A DNA stretch of 64,000 nt from Pyropia yezoensis (taxonomy: Eukaryota; Rhodophyta; Bangiophyceae; Bangiales; Bangiaceae): NCBI GenBank assembly GCA_009829735.1, contig CM020620.1, positions 7,270,545 to 7,334,544 of the forward strand, given 5' to 3'. Made by a program: the position numbers and the translations under genes. Position 1 is the stretch's first letter. Each line of letters begins with the position of its first letter. The notes under the pieces are model-generated. The model was not told the DNA's origin. It saw nothing but the letters and a program-made list of their open reading frames with translations, and made no database searches. This document shows, in pieces, positions 19,437 to 30,940 of the stretch.

Positions 19437-20246
19437 GCCCTGTGCGTGAGAGTGTGCTATGAAGCTGTCGTTTACCTTTGCGCCGGACACGGTCCCCCCG
19501 TGGAGCGTGTTTGACCCCCGGCTTGTGACTTGTCCGCAGGGCGACTGCACAGCGGCAACTCCATCTCTGCACCAGTGACCAAATTGTATACACATTTATT
19601 AGAAGGACTGGTCCGACACCAGCAACAGTCCTTCAATCTTGGCATATAGTCTAAAATAAAAGTGGGCTACTTTCCTAGATGACCCCCACATATAACCCCG
19701 TACGCACTGTACTGTACACCACTGATCAAGGGGTGACGACGCGTCGTATGTTCATCCATCGTCGACGGAGGATTTGAGCACACTTGCTCGTCCCCGGATC
19801 AGCGCTCCTCCTCGCTACAGTATGTACTGTAGCTGGTCGTGCGGGCGGGCCATCGCTGCGAAACTGCGTATGGCAGTCGCCTTTTCGATTGACCTGAGGA
19901 TGAAAATCAAAAAAAGTGCAACCACTTTGAAAAGTAGTTGGGATTGGATCGCTCCATTTTTCTGTGTCAGTCCACGTACAGCGGAAGGGTGCTCGCTGGG
20001 GTTGGGCCGCGTAGCCTCCAGAACCGGGCACGCTGTGCAGCGTGCGGGCGCGGTGCGCGTCGGGCAGGCTGCCACCCCACCGCCCACCATCTGTGACGCC
20101 CCACTCCCCGCGAGAGTGTCTTGGCGGTCTCACCGTCGTCATCCTCCCTCTGGTGGCTCGCTTTGCCTCGTCTTCCGCGACCTTTTTTGCCCGCCGACAG
20201 ACCCGCCGCTGCCAGCTCATTGACTGACGCCTGACGGCCGGTTGCC
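19437..20246. other. intergenic upstream of FIS1
   Basis: Contains GTACTGTAC (19709-19717) and an inverted repeat GCTACAGTA-tg-TACTGTAGC (19814-19833), probably within the FIS1 promoter region. No gene recognised. Confidence 0.5.
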
Positions 20247-21751
20247 ATGTCGCGCGCCGGCGGCACCAACCCCCGCGCCATGGCGGGCCAGCTCGGCGAC
20301 GACGCGTCAGAGGTGGACCTGTCGGCAGAGCTGCAGGTACGTTCACGCGCCCCTTGGGGACCATGCAAGTGGAACTTGCTGTGCCGGTGGGCTGCGCTGG
20401 TGGCATGGTCAGAGGGGCGACTGCCGGAAGCCGCGTTGCCCCAAGATGGCCACCAGCGGGCGGGGGGGGTGGTGCTTGCGTGTCGTGCATGAGACAGCAA
20501 ATGCCCTTTAACCTGCGGAGCCCCCTAGGTGAGACTGGCTCTGCTTGGGCCATGGCAAGGTTTGGTGTGATGTTTTGCGTGTTGTACCTCACCACTGCTA
20601 ACGCTCAGGATGCCGTGTGTGGGTCGGTGATTGAGCATGGTCATCTCATCTGCACTCTCTTTTTCATGCCGTTTTGTGGTGGTGCTGGCGCATGTCGGCT
20701 GTCCCTTGCGTCTATCTTTGGCGTTGCCTGGCCTTGGCACCCCCCCCCCGCCCCCCCTGGTGTCCCTTCTTTCTCTGCAGAAGTTTGAAGAGATTTATCT
20801 GAAGGAGTGTGCCAAGGCGCGGCCCGCCCCCGAGGCGAAGTTCAACTACGCGTGGGCGCTTATCCGCTCGCCAGCACGGCCCGACATCCGCAAAGGGGTT
20901 ATTATGATGTCGGGGCTGCTGGAGGACCGGTTTTCTGATCGAGACTGCCTGTATTACATGGCGCATGGGCACTACCGGCTCGACGATGTGGTGGTACGTT
21001 TGGCGTGTACCCGCAGGTGGATTGTGAGATGGGCGGGCGGGGTGAAGAGCTGCTGCTTGGACGTGGGCGAGGGTCTGCCAGAGCCCCGCCGGGGCGGTAC
21101 CCTTAGTCGCATGCGTGGGGTCGCTTCTCTGCGCTTGGAGCGTGTGTTAGCGCGTAGGCTGCACCCGTTGGAGCCTGTCTACAAGACGGTACTTGTTGAC
21201 GCTTGTGTTCTGCACCATCCGAGCGGTGTCACGTCTCTGCTACTCGTGCATTGCTTGCTCGTTGTGGTTCGTTCTTCCCTCATGTGCTGCTGTACCACCG
21301 GATTGGCTCGTAATGCAGGAGGCTCGTCGTTGCCTGGACCGTCTGCTCAAAATCAGCCCCAACTGCCGGCAGGCTATCTCCCTTCGTGATGTCGTGGATG
21401 ACAAGATTGCCAAGGGTATGCTCCTGGTTTCTTCTGTCTGCGTTCTCTTCATCGCGCACTCCCTTTGTTTTATCCACTCTACTTTTTGTTTTGTTCCTCT
21501 CATCAACGGGTGCGTTGGTGGTTTTGTAACATCCTATTCTTGCGGGTTGCGCAGGTTGCGTGTGTTGGCCTTGGTGCTGACTATTTCCGTGTTTTTTTTT
21601 TACTATGTTGTTTTGTCCATGCGCTACATGTTTGTATGTTCGCGTCACAGACGGCTTGATTGGTGTGGGCCTCGTTGGTGCGGCTGGCGTAGTCTTGTCG
21701 GGCATTGTCGTGGCTCTTGCGACTGGCTTGCGTGGTAGCGGAAGCAGGTAA
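20247..21751 (+). CDS. FIS1: FIS1, mitochondrial/peroxisomal fission factor, four exons
   Basis: FIS1 is a tail-anchored outer-membrane protein that recruits the fission machinery to mitochondria and peroxisomes. Exons: 20247-20336, 20781-20993, 21319-21415 and 21651-21751, all with GT..AG introns (donors GTACGT, GTACGT, GTATGC; acceptors CTGCAG, ATGCAG, CACAG). Joined they give 166 aa, close to the usual ~150. The tetratricopeptide-like core is clear: KFNYAWALIRS, DIRKGVIMM, CLYYMAHGHYRLDD, ARRCLDRLLKISPN. The tail begins DGLIGVGLVGAAG and is one membrane span followed by a short basic end (RGSGSR), the classic tail anchor. The stop codon sits inside a perfect donor (CAG|GTAAGC), so a fifth exon or alternative C-terminus is possible. 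Confidence 0.93.
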
Positions 21752-24700
21752 GCGGCGCCCGTTCTTGGCTCCTATCATGACGCAGGCCATCTTGGGGATT
21801 ATTCCTGTGCCGTCGCGGTTGCAGTGACGCAGAGGTGGGGTGACCTTGGAGGGGTCTGGTGTTGTGCTACGTTTCAACCTGCGCGGTTGGTGCCCTGCCA
21901 AGTTGTGCTGGGCGGTGGATTGTTTCATACTCCCCTGTTCCACTGCGGACACGGCCATGTCTCGCGCGGAGTACCTGGGTTTCCAGCTTTGCCCTGTTTC
22001 AATGCTGCACGCGCTGCAGCTCTGCGTGTAGTCCTGTGTGTATGTTGTGTTCTATTCTTCCACGCCCAATCCCGTGGACCCCGTTCCCGTTCCCCATGCG
22101 CTTTCGGTTGAGCGCGTTGTGATTGTTTTGTCGGCGTATGTAGTGCTCTCGATGGAACTCGGGGTAGAGACGATTTGGCTTGACGGTCCGCCCTGATGCC
22201 TGCCAAGCACTGTCGCTGCTTCTTTCACCAGTTGGTCTGTGTTGGGGTGATAGCCTTGTCTTTAGATGTGACCAGTTCTGTTTCGGTTGCCTCCGTGTCC
22301 GGTCCCTGGTGTTTTGTGGTGCACTCTGTGAGGGCCACTCTGCCCGGCCGCGATGTTTGTGAGCGTGGACAACGACCCTGGGTGCCCTACATGTGAATGA
22401 CCGGTTAGTGAAGTCGCCGGGTTCAGTCGAGTATCAATGATGCCGCGGGAAGCGTACCGGCTCCACTGGATACTCGTGGCTGAGCATGTATGCTATCGCT
22501 GGCTAGGGGGCTGGAAGATGTGGGTAGAGAGCCGGTCTTCGGCCTTCCCCCGCGGTTCTCGGGGGATACGGCGCCCAGGCACCGCGTGGGGGAATTGAGA
22601 TTGAGAGAACTGCGAAGGGGAAGGTGGGGCGGGGGGCCAAGGCGGGGAGAGCGCCGCCAGCCATGACAGCCGGGCGGCGTGACAATGGCTCTCGTGACGT
22701 CCCTTGCACTTTCGCTTAGCGCCCTTCGAGGGCAGCTATTGCGCAATGCATGGTGGCGGCGTTCATGCTGAGCTATCCGCGGTCGCTTGGGCCACGACTG
22801 GACCACGTCCCAGAGCTCGACGGCCGTGGCGGTCGCCGACGCCTCTGCAGACCTAGACGCGCCACGGTCCCCTTCCACCTTCTTCGTCCGTGGAACCACA
22901 CCCTCCCATCCGCGCGTGTGAGGCGGTGTGACTTGTATACTGGTTCATGCTGTCTATTGGTTCTGTTGAGAAGAAAGTAAGAATGCCCTGAGACCAGGAA
23001 AAGGGCCACGAGAGGGGATGAGGGGATTGGTGTCGAGGTAGGGGTGGGGCATGGGTGGCGAGAGGGGTGTGAAGGGTGCCGGCATTTCATTGTACTGTTC
23101 TTACAAGAGAACAAGGAATACAGCCGGTATGAGTTTACGTCTGGCCACCATCTGGACCAAGGGTGTTCGTAAAGGGTGCCTCCTCCACCTGCGGCCCGCT
23201 ACCTTGACCTTCCGCTCCCACGGTGGCAGTCACGACCATTGACACGGCACGGGAATCCGGGCTCACGCCCCACCGAACATAGCACCGGCCGCAAGTGCCG
23301 GTCGGGCGTTGGCAGCCACGTCCGCCAGGCCCAGCGCGATGGTCCTTTCCCTACTCTCAGGCTGACAGAGCGGCGTCGGGCACACCTCCACAGCTGGCGG
23401 ACGCCCTCGCGGGGCCCCTCGCACGTGCGGCCGTCTGTAATAGGCGGGAGGCAGTCAATACGGTTGCCCAGGACGAACGGGAACGTCGGGCAGACGCCGC
23501 CCAACTGCCACTTGAGCCCACTGGGGGATGGCCGCCGCTCTTCCGGGGGACCCTGTTGCCAGAAGACGAGGCGTCTACCGGCGAAGGAACGTGTGGCCTA
23601 ATCTTGGCAGACGAGCGGCGCCACGCCCTGCCCTGACGCGCGGCCACACGTCTCGGTCAGTGGGCTATCGAAGAGCGTGTCTCCCTCCTACAGCTGTGAT
23701 TCGTGACCGATATTCCCACTGCGCTCTCCGGCTCTTCCGTCCTTGTGCCACCACCCGCACCGAGAGCGCTTGTGGGGACGGCACCGCGGCGCGTCCATAT
23801 CCTGCAATCGAATCCATGACACACCGTTGCGCAGACCGCCGACCGCCGAGATCATCATGATGGATGATCCAGACTGAGTTTGCTCCACCGGCGTCATCGC
23901 GGCCAGCTCAAAGTGCTCACCTGTGCACCACTGAGTCGGCACCACGTCATGGGAACCATTCAGAGGTGTCTCCTTGCTGCACAGGGGCGTGCCTCCTGTT
24001 GCTTCGACGAATCACAGGCCTGTGTCCGGAGAGCCAGAGCCTTGCGTCTCGTGACTGCCTCGGTTTGAGTCCTCCCTCCCTGGTTCGAACAGAGCTCTCA
24101 CTGCCATGGCCGACCGTGGCGGCCCAGTCATGCGCGAGACGGCTGTGGGGTGCGCACTCTCCGTTGCCGCCCGCAAGGAGCCCATCGGCGCGGCTTGCGC
24201 GGCTGAACTTTCCCCTCCTCCCCTTGTAGTCGTGTTGTTCCACACGCGGCGAGCCACCAGCGCCCTACACAGCCCGCCAAACGCCACCATTTCGTAAGCA
24301 TGCGGTCACGAGTGGGCACGCCCCAGCCGCTTCTCTGCCGTCCTGGAAGTTTTTCTTGTGGACCTGGCTAACCACGGCCAGTTCAGTTCGCCCACCCGCG
24401 TGACAGCGATCGCCTGCCGACGAGCGGTGTTCACACTCAGAGGCGGCAGCCGCCTCCGCGGTGGTCGGGACATCCGCCGCCTGCACGTGCGGGACTGCGC
24501 GGCGCTCGCCCACGTCCCTCCACGGGTGTGCGGCTCAGTCGTTTGAGGTCGGCTGACGCGCCGCTCCAATTGTATAGCCTGGCAGCAGGTGGTGCCACCT
24601 CGATTGGGCCACCCAACCTGGGCGACAGCCGCCTCTCCGCTCGTTGCCGCCACGCCGTATTCGACGCCACGCCGTCCTCGTGGCATAAGACTTTGTTCTG

Positions 24701-25578
24701 CCGCCCGGCCTGGCACAGCGTCTCCGCGTGGCGTCTCCCCACTTGATCCCGCCGGTGGCTTGAGCCCGGCCATATCCCGCCTGTTGCTTGCGTTGAGCAT
24801 AACGACGGCCAGTGGACGCCGCCTTGAGCCACGTCCTTTTGGTTTGAAGGGTCCCACGCGAGAGCGACTGTCTGGGCTTCTTACTGAAAGGGGGGGAGCG
24901 GGCTGCCGCTGCTTGTGCGGCACGCAGGCAGGCCGACGGCTAGCTGGTCAGACGCCGCACCGCGGCAGCGCGCCGCTGGGGTGGAGGGGGGGCGACGAGG
25001 AGGAGCGGTCCCCCCGGGGCGGCCCCTGTTTAGGACAGCCCGGGTGGCACCTCCGCCGAGGTAGCCTTCCAGGGGGACGGGGGGGCGCGGGCGCCGCCGC
25101 CACTGCTCATGCGTAGCGGCAGCCGGAAGTGCCCTTTGGCCATCACCCGCGTGGCCGATTGTTGCTCCTACCGCAAACTGTGAGGGACAACCCGATGGGT
25201 GGGGGGGGTGGCGCGGCGGGAGGTGACACTGTGGCCTCTGGGATCAAGCGCCGGCGGGGAGCGCCAACGGCCCCCACCCTTGCCTGTGCATGCTGGCGAG
25301 CACCTGCCGGCCGTTGGGGGTGGGGGTGGGGTCTGCTTAAGAGGGTGGACTTGTATGGCGCCGCATACTCGACCGCCATTGTGCCAAGCCGGCAGCCCCA
25401 TCCACCCACGCAGCGGCCGTTCTCGTGCAGACGCCCACACGGACAACCGCGATTGCTGTGCAGCCACCCCATCGTCGTCGACCCGCTCATCGACGGCGTG
25501 CGACCCATTGGTTCTCGACGGGGATCGCCTTGGTGTGACACCTCGTGCTCCTGCTATCTTTCCCCCTCTCTCCCCACC
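21752..25578. other. 3.8 kb without a recognisable gene
   Basis: The first ~400 bp is probably FIS1 3' sequence. From about 22,400 to 25,100 only short, arginine- and proline-rich open frames occur on both strands, and none resembles a known family. The last ~450 bp upstream of 25579 is open in the cyclin frame but ends in a pyrimidine-rich leader (tctttccccctctctcccc) and is better read as promoter and 5' UTR. Confidence 0.5.
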
Positions 25579-26388
25579 ATGACTCACTCAACTCCCCTCT
25601 GCAACCGTGGCGGAGGTGTCGCCAAGAAGGCGAGGACGACCTCTCCCCTGAGCGTTGATGTCTGTCAACTGGCCTGCGCCCAACATGTGCTGGCAGCTGA
25701 CGCGCTCGCCAAGACGGTGTACACCATGGGCGACGCCCGACTCGCCGCCGTCCTTAGCGGCCTTCTCACCGAGCAGGTGGCGGCGCTGCCCGCCGACGCC
25801 CCTGGCGCGGGGAACGCTCCGATCCCCCCCCCAGAGGATCCACTCTCCATGTTCTTTGCCACCTTCAAGCAGCCTTTTCTGCTGAGCGACTACCTCGCCC
25901 GTCTGGTGCGCTACACGGGGTGCTCCCATGCGGCCTACGTGGTGGCTCTTGTCTACCTCACCCGTTTGTCGGCTGCTTATCCGGTCTTGGCGCTCAGCGA
26001 CTACAACGTGCACCGGCTCTACATGACTGCTCTGGTACTCGCTGCCAAGTACGTAGACGACGAAGTGTACGCCGCAGCGCACTACGCCCGAGTGGGGGGC
26101 GTGCCATCCACGCGCGAGCTTAACGCGCTTGAGCTCCACATGCTCCGGCTGCTCAACTGGAACGTGTCGGTGGACTCGCACACCTATGCGGTCTTTGAGG
26201 CGTTCATGATGGCGCGCCCAGAGGCGCTGGTGTCTGCCTCACCTGTGATGGGACCACCGGCACACGTCTCGGCGGACGCGGTTGACATGCCTGCGGACTC
26301 ACCAGTCACGTCAAGCAGCTCGTCACCTGCAAGTAGCTGGGGGTCCTGGGCGCCGTCCTCACCACTAGAGCCCCAAAGGCAAGCGTGA
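25579..26388 (+). CDS. P/U-type (PHO80-like) cyclin
   Basis: This is a 269-aa cyclin of the P/U (PHO80-related) class, expected to activate a cyclin-dependent kinase, often in nutrient or phosphate signalling. The start is the ATG in ccccaccATGA at 25579, although the frame is open further upstream. The cyclin box spans about residues 88-215: SMFFATFKQPFLLSDYLARL, YVVALVYLTRL, NVHRLYMTALVLAAKY, DDEVYAAAHYARVGGV and LELHMLRLLNWNVSV. The invariant Arg of helix 1, Lys-Tyr of helix 3 and the E-LNALE-helix pattern are present. The C-terminus is Ser-rich and probably disordered. No intron is needed. A second cyclin of the same class lies on the other strand near 51,000. Confidence 0.88.
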   Translation: MTHSTPLCNRGGGVAKKARTTSPLSVDVCQLACAQHVLAADALAKTVYTMGDARLAAVLSGLLTEQVAALPADAPGAGNAPIPPPEDPLSMFFATFKQPFLLSDYLARLVRYTGCSHAAYVVALVYLTRLSAAYPVLALSDYNVHRLYMTALVLAAKYVDDEVYAAAHYARVGGVPSTRELNALELHMLRLLNWNVSVDSHTYAVFEAFMMARPEALVSASPVMGPPAHVSADAVDMPADSPVTSSSSSPASSWGSWAPSSPLEPQRQA

Positions 26389-27125
26389 GGAAGGCTGTGC
26401 TGCCATGCTGTCGCACCCTCAGTCGTCCCCGGGGCTCCTGTTTGTTTTCGTTCTTTGTCATTGTGCGTTGTTTGCAGTACTCTTCGCTGTTGCTGCTTGT
26501 GGGTTGCAGAACTGCTCTTCTTCTTCCCGAACCGTTCTGTTTCTTGTCTGCCGGGCGGGTGCGCGGCATGGAGAAAAAAAGGAAGAGACGTCCGAGTACA
26601 TTGGAATATGTTGGTCTCTTCTGCAACTGTCGTCCTTTGGCTCTCAGGTCAGTCATCTCCGGCCAGGGGATCACCACATGGAAAGCCCACTGACAAGCAA
26701 CATCAGCTTGATGGGAGCATGGGGCGGATGGATTGCATTATCGCTTCAAGCATTGTTATTTATGCACGTCTACTAGGGTGCAGCATGCTTGTGGAGGCAC
26801 CGCCCACCACCCGCCGCCGCAAGGGAAGGTCTAGCGGGGTACAGTGGAAGAGCGCTGAGCCAAGAGCAGCGACGTCGCTGCGAGCCATCATTGCAAAGTC
26901 GCAGTCAGTTGCCACCAACAAGGCAAGCGTGCCACACGTCTAAGCGACAACCCAGTGGCCCATCCCTGTCACCAAAGATAAATGCACTGGGAAAGAACCC
27001 AGCACGCCGCTCTTCAAAAACGAGCGCATCCACAGCGCTCACACGCGGCTCTCACAACAAGCGGCACTCCTCCATTATGGGTACTCTCCCCGCAGCTCAG
27101 ACATGGAGGAAGTTGACGCCGTGCT
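26389..27125. other. 3' region of the cyclin gene and intergenic DNA
   Basis: T-rich after the cyclin stop, consistent with a 3' UTR (gtttgttttcgttctttgtc near 26440). No gene recognised. Confidence 0.5.
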
Positions 27126-27584
27126 TCAGCGGAACTGCGACAAGGTGCCTTGGAACTCGGGCGTCGTCCTAACCGTCACGCGACCGACTTCCCCCTCCAC
27201 TCGGCGGGTGACCAATGAAGGGAGAGGGCGCATCAGAGCCCCGCCCAGGTCGGCCGCATCCGTGCCGCCCCCGCCACGACCGCCTTCCCGCTCCGCCCGA
27301 CCGCTACGCACAGCGGCCCACGGGTCGTCATCCAAGCCGGTGCGTTTGGACGCCCAGATGTCCCGGCCGAGGGCATCAGGCCTGGCGGTATGGGACACCC
27401 CATGGTACGCCCGTCCAGACGTCCACTCGGAGGGGGGCTTGGCGTGCGGGTGGGGAGGCCGTGGGTCCGCGGGGGGGGGGGGGGGCGGTGCGCCGGCAGG
27501 CGGGGGAGGAAGCGTCCCTTCCACACGGCGAAAGAGCTCCAGAGGCGCGCCGATAATGGCGATGAGGGAGAGCAACTGCCACAT
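27126..27584 (-). CDS. possible small membrane protein, 152 aa, unknown
   Basis: The ATG at 27584 starts MWQLLSLIAIIGAPLELF, a single hydrophobic segment at the very N-terminus that could be a signal anchor. A Pro/Gly linker over a poly-G tract follows, then a charged part (GRDIWASKRTGLDDDPWAAV) and a C-terminus ending TLSQFR. I do not recognise the family. The frame is open 29 codons further upstream without better evidence. The segment order looks protein-like, but the poly-G run in the middle could hide a frameshift. Confidence 0.4.
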   Translation of the reverse strand: MWQLLSLIAIIGAPLELFRRVEGTLPPPPAGAPPPPPPADPRPPHPHAKPPSEWTSGRAYHGVSHTARPDALGRDIWASKRTGLDDDPWAAVRSGRAEREGGRGGGGTDAADLGGALMRPLPSLVTRRVEGEVGRVTVRTTPEFQGTLSQFR

Positions 27585-30500
27585 GATGGGCGAGCGGCGA
27601 GTGGAGGGCGGCAAGGACCGAGGATGATGGGGCACCCAGGTGGTGTCGCGGAGGGGCAGGACCAACCTCAATGGGTGCTATTTAGGCCAAGTCATGGACA
27701 GCGCGCCTGATCCGACACGCGCTGGGAACTACATGAGAGAATTGTGGGGCATGGTCACGGATTCTTTCGTGGGTCAGTTCAATTATATAATTGTGCACAA
27801 AGTGTACAATCTTTCATGTTCCGTGAGACTCCGTACAGGCCTCGCAGGGCACAGTCGACTCCTCATGGTCGACAGTGGCGTCGGGCACAGGTGCAACGTG
27901 TCCCCAACGTCATCGTCCACATCCACCGCGGCCGCGGTCCTCTCATGTGCATGGCAGCGCATGTCCCTTCTTCCACAGAGAGGCATCCCGGCGGGCCTGT
28001 GCAGCGGCACAGTCTTGCATCCCACGCAGCTGTGTCAGCGTTGCCGCCTCCTTTGTTACCCCCCTCACCCTCACCCCCCCAACGTCTCCCCCGTTCTTCT
28101 TCCAGTCTGCCCGTGAGTGCTCCCGCTTCCTATGCCGCTGGACCCACCTCGCCGAGAGCCGCCGCGTCCCCCGCGCACGCACACGCCCTGTTTGCAACAG
28201 CCGCGCCGCCAACCCGCCAGACTCTTCCGGGGTCAGCAGGCGCTCCCCTCGGAGCGTTCCTCCCTACCGCCCCCCCCGCGCCCGTTTTTTTTCCGCCCAG
28301 CCGCCAACACCACGACCCCGAGGAGTGGGAACCGCGCCACCCCATCGCCGGTCGGTCCACGAGCGTACGAGGTGCGCCCATGGGGCGCCCGCGGCGGAAC
28401 CACGTCGCGGCCAAGGCCCCATTGGTGACGGGGTGCGGGGGGGGGGGGGGGTTGATTGCCGCGATGACCCGGCCACCCTCCATCGGGGGGGGTGGACAGC
28501 CGTTGTCCGTCCCGCGACGGCAAGCCACCCCGGCCGCCGGCGGCAGCCGCCGCAGACCGCGGTCTTCAGCCGCGACGGCCTGCAGCCGTCGCCGCCGCCG
28601 CGGCCACCACCGCCGCCGCCGCCACCGTGGCTGGCGCGTGTGGGGCCTGTTTTTGGGTGCCAATGGCCTTCGGCCGCCATGACGCCGGGCTCGTGGTGCC
28701 CACCAACCCCACCACGACACACGCGGCCGCGGGGATGGGCCCTCCCGCCGCCAGTCCCCCCTACGGCGCTGGCGGGGGAGGGAGAGCCGCTGCTGTCAGC
28801 AAAGGCCGATGGAGAGGCTGCTCCCCCCCGCCGCGCAAGGCGGGAGGGCCAGAGAGGGAGAGAGAGACAAGAGGGAGCGAGGCGCGGGGGGGTGGGGAGC
28901 TCCTGCCGCAGGCTCCACCGTCCCCAAATGACACAAAAGCTCAGCGAGGGACCAGCGACTTTCATTGGTCCATTCGGGGTGTTCTCTCGTCCAATTTTCA
29001 TCCATCCTCTCTCGGTACAGGAACGCGCTCTGTCAGCCGTGCACCCTTCCACTCCTCCCCGCTGTGTTTCATGGCTGTGTGTCTTGTCACTGCTCACGAG
29101 AGAGAGAGAGGTGGGGGGGGGGGGGGGGGGGGGGGCGGGGTGCGCTGTCTTGCCAAGCGGGCGCGACGCGCAACCAACCTCCCCCCGACCGGAGATCTGG
29201 GTGTTGCCTGTCTAGGTATTTCAAAGGGACAGGACGCGCGTGCCCCCCCCACCCCCCCCCCCCCCCCCCCTTCCCCCACACCCCCACGCACAGTACATAT
29301 ACCCAGCTGGGGCGTCACCAGCAAGCGGCCGCCGCCGCCAAGTGGGGGGCGCTCCCCACTGTCTGTGGTTGGAGAGGAGGAGACACGCGGGCTGCTGGTG
29401 CCCCCCCCCCGACGGAATAGGGGCGGGGGCGACCAGCTCCCGTCTGCCCTACCGTGTGCTTCCACCGTGGCCTTGCCAATTCGACGGCCACGCCTTGCCA
29501 ATTTGACGGCCGCGCCCCGGCCCGGCGCCGGCTCGGTCCCGTTGCCCACACCCTGCCCGCCCGGCCGCGTGGGGGGGGCGGGACGTGTGCTGGCCGCTCT
29601 TGTCCCCACCCCCCCCCAGAGCTCGCGGCGCTTTCCCGCCACGTCCCAAGGAGATGCCCCCAACCCCCCCCCCCCCCCCCCCTCCCCCCCTCCCACCCTC
29701 CAACCCAGCCTTGTCTCCCTGCTCCTTTCCCGCATGGGGCGTCCCTCCCCCCCCCCCAACACCCCCCGCCTCCCCCCCTCCACCACCCCCCCTCCGCCAG
29801 CCGTCTGCGCGTGTGTCCCATGCGGGCAGGTGCGTGACTGCCAATCACCACCCCCCACCTCCCTCCCCCCCGCATGGGGGGGGGGGCCACACCTGTGGGT
29901 ACATACTGGCGCGGCGGCGGTGGTGGTGGCGGCGGCCACCACCGCCCACCGCCAATGGGGTGGGGGGTGGCTAAACCCGCCCAATTTGACACGACCACCT
30001 CCTCCGCCCTCACCACGCCCCCCCCCCCCCCCCCCCCCCACCCCCCCCCTGCCGTGCGTGCACGTGCGGGCAGAAACCGCCGTCGCAGCGAGCACCCCCC
30101 CACCCCACCCCCCCCCCCCCCCGCAAGGGGGGGGCGGGGGGGGCGCCCCGCGGGAGGGAAGAGGGCGGCGGCTTTCGTAAGCAAGCGGGCGGGGGGGCGG
30201 GAAGGTGGGCGGTGTGCGGAGGAGGAGGGGGGGGGGGGGGTTGGGTCGGCGGGACGCGACCGCTGCCAACCTCGAGACTGGTGTCGCCACGACGTGCCCA
30301 CCCCGGAACGGGGAGAGACGCGGTGGAGCAGAGGAAACGGGCGCTTGTCTGGGAAAGTGAGGGGGGGGGGGGGGGGGTGGTGGCCAAGGGGGCGCCCGCC
30401 TCCAATCCAAACCCGCCCGCTCGCCGCGGTGGTTACCAAAGAACCCCAACGGGGGGTGGCCGTGACCCCACCCCCCCCCCACCCCCCCCAAATTCCACCC

Positions 30501-30810
30501 CGTCGGGGGGGTTGGCGTTCCCCACCGGCGGCCAACGACATCCCCCCCTCCCCGCACCCCCCCCGCCCCCCCGCCCCCCCCCCCACCCGCGGATCCGCTG
30601 TCGTGCCGCGGCGGCGGCGGCGGCCGTCGTCGTCACGGCCGCCGCCGGGGCTACCACGCCGGGACGAGGCCGCGCCGTGGCTGGCCGCGCGGATATATAT
30701 CCAAGGGGGGGGGGGGGGGGTGCTGCTCACCGCGAGCGGGTCACGACAGAGCACGGAGCGAGCGCCTGCCCACCTGCCCACCCACCCACCCACCCGCCGG
30801 CCCGCCCGCC

Positions 30811-30940
30811 CCCATCCCATCCCGTCCCATCCCGTCCCATCCCGTCCCATCCCGTCCCATCCCGTCCCATCCCGTCCCATCCCGTCCCATCCCGTCCCGT
30901 CCCGCCCCATCCCGTCCCGTCCCGCCCTGCCCCGCCCCGG
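30811..30940. repeat. 10-bp minisatellite (CCCATCCCGT)n
   Basis: About eight near-perfect tandem copies of CCCATCCCGT from ~30816 to ~30900, then degenerate copies to ~30940. The opposite strand reads GGGAT/GGGAC, a regular G-triplet pattern. Confidence 0.9.

Noticed and set aside
24060..24110. tRNA-like GGTTCGAA word
   Set aside because: No acceptor stem, D arm or anticodon arm can be built around it.
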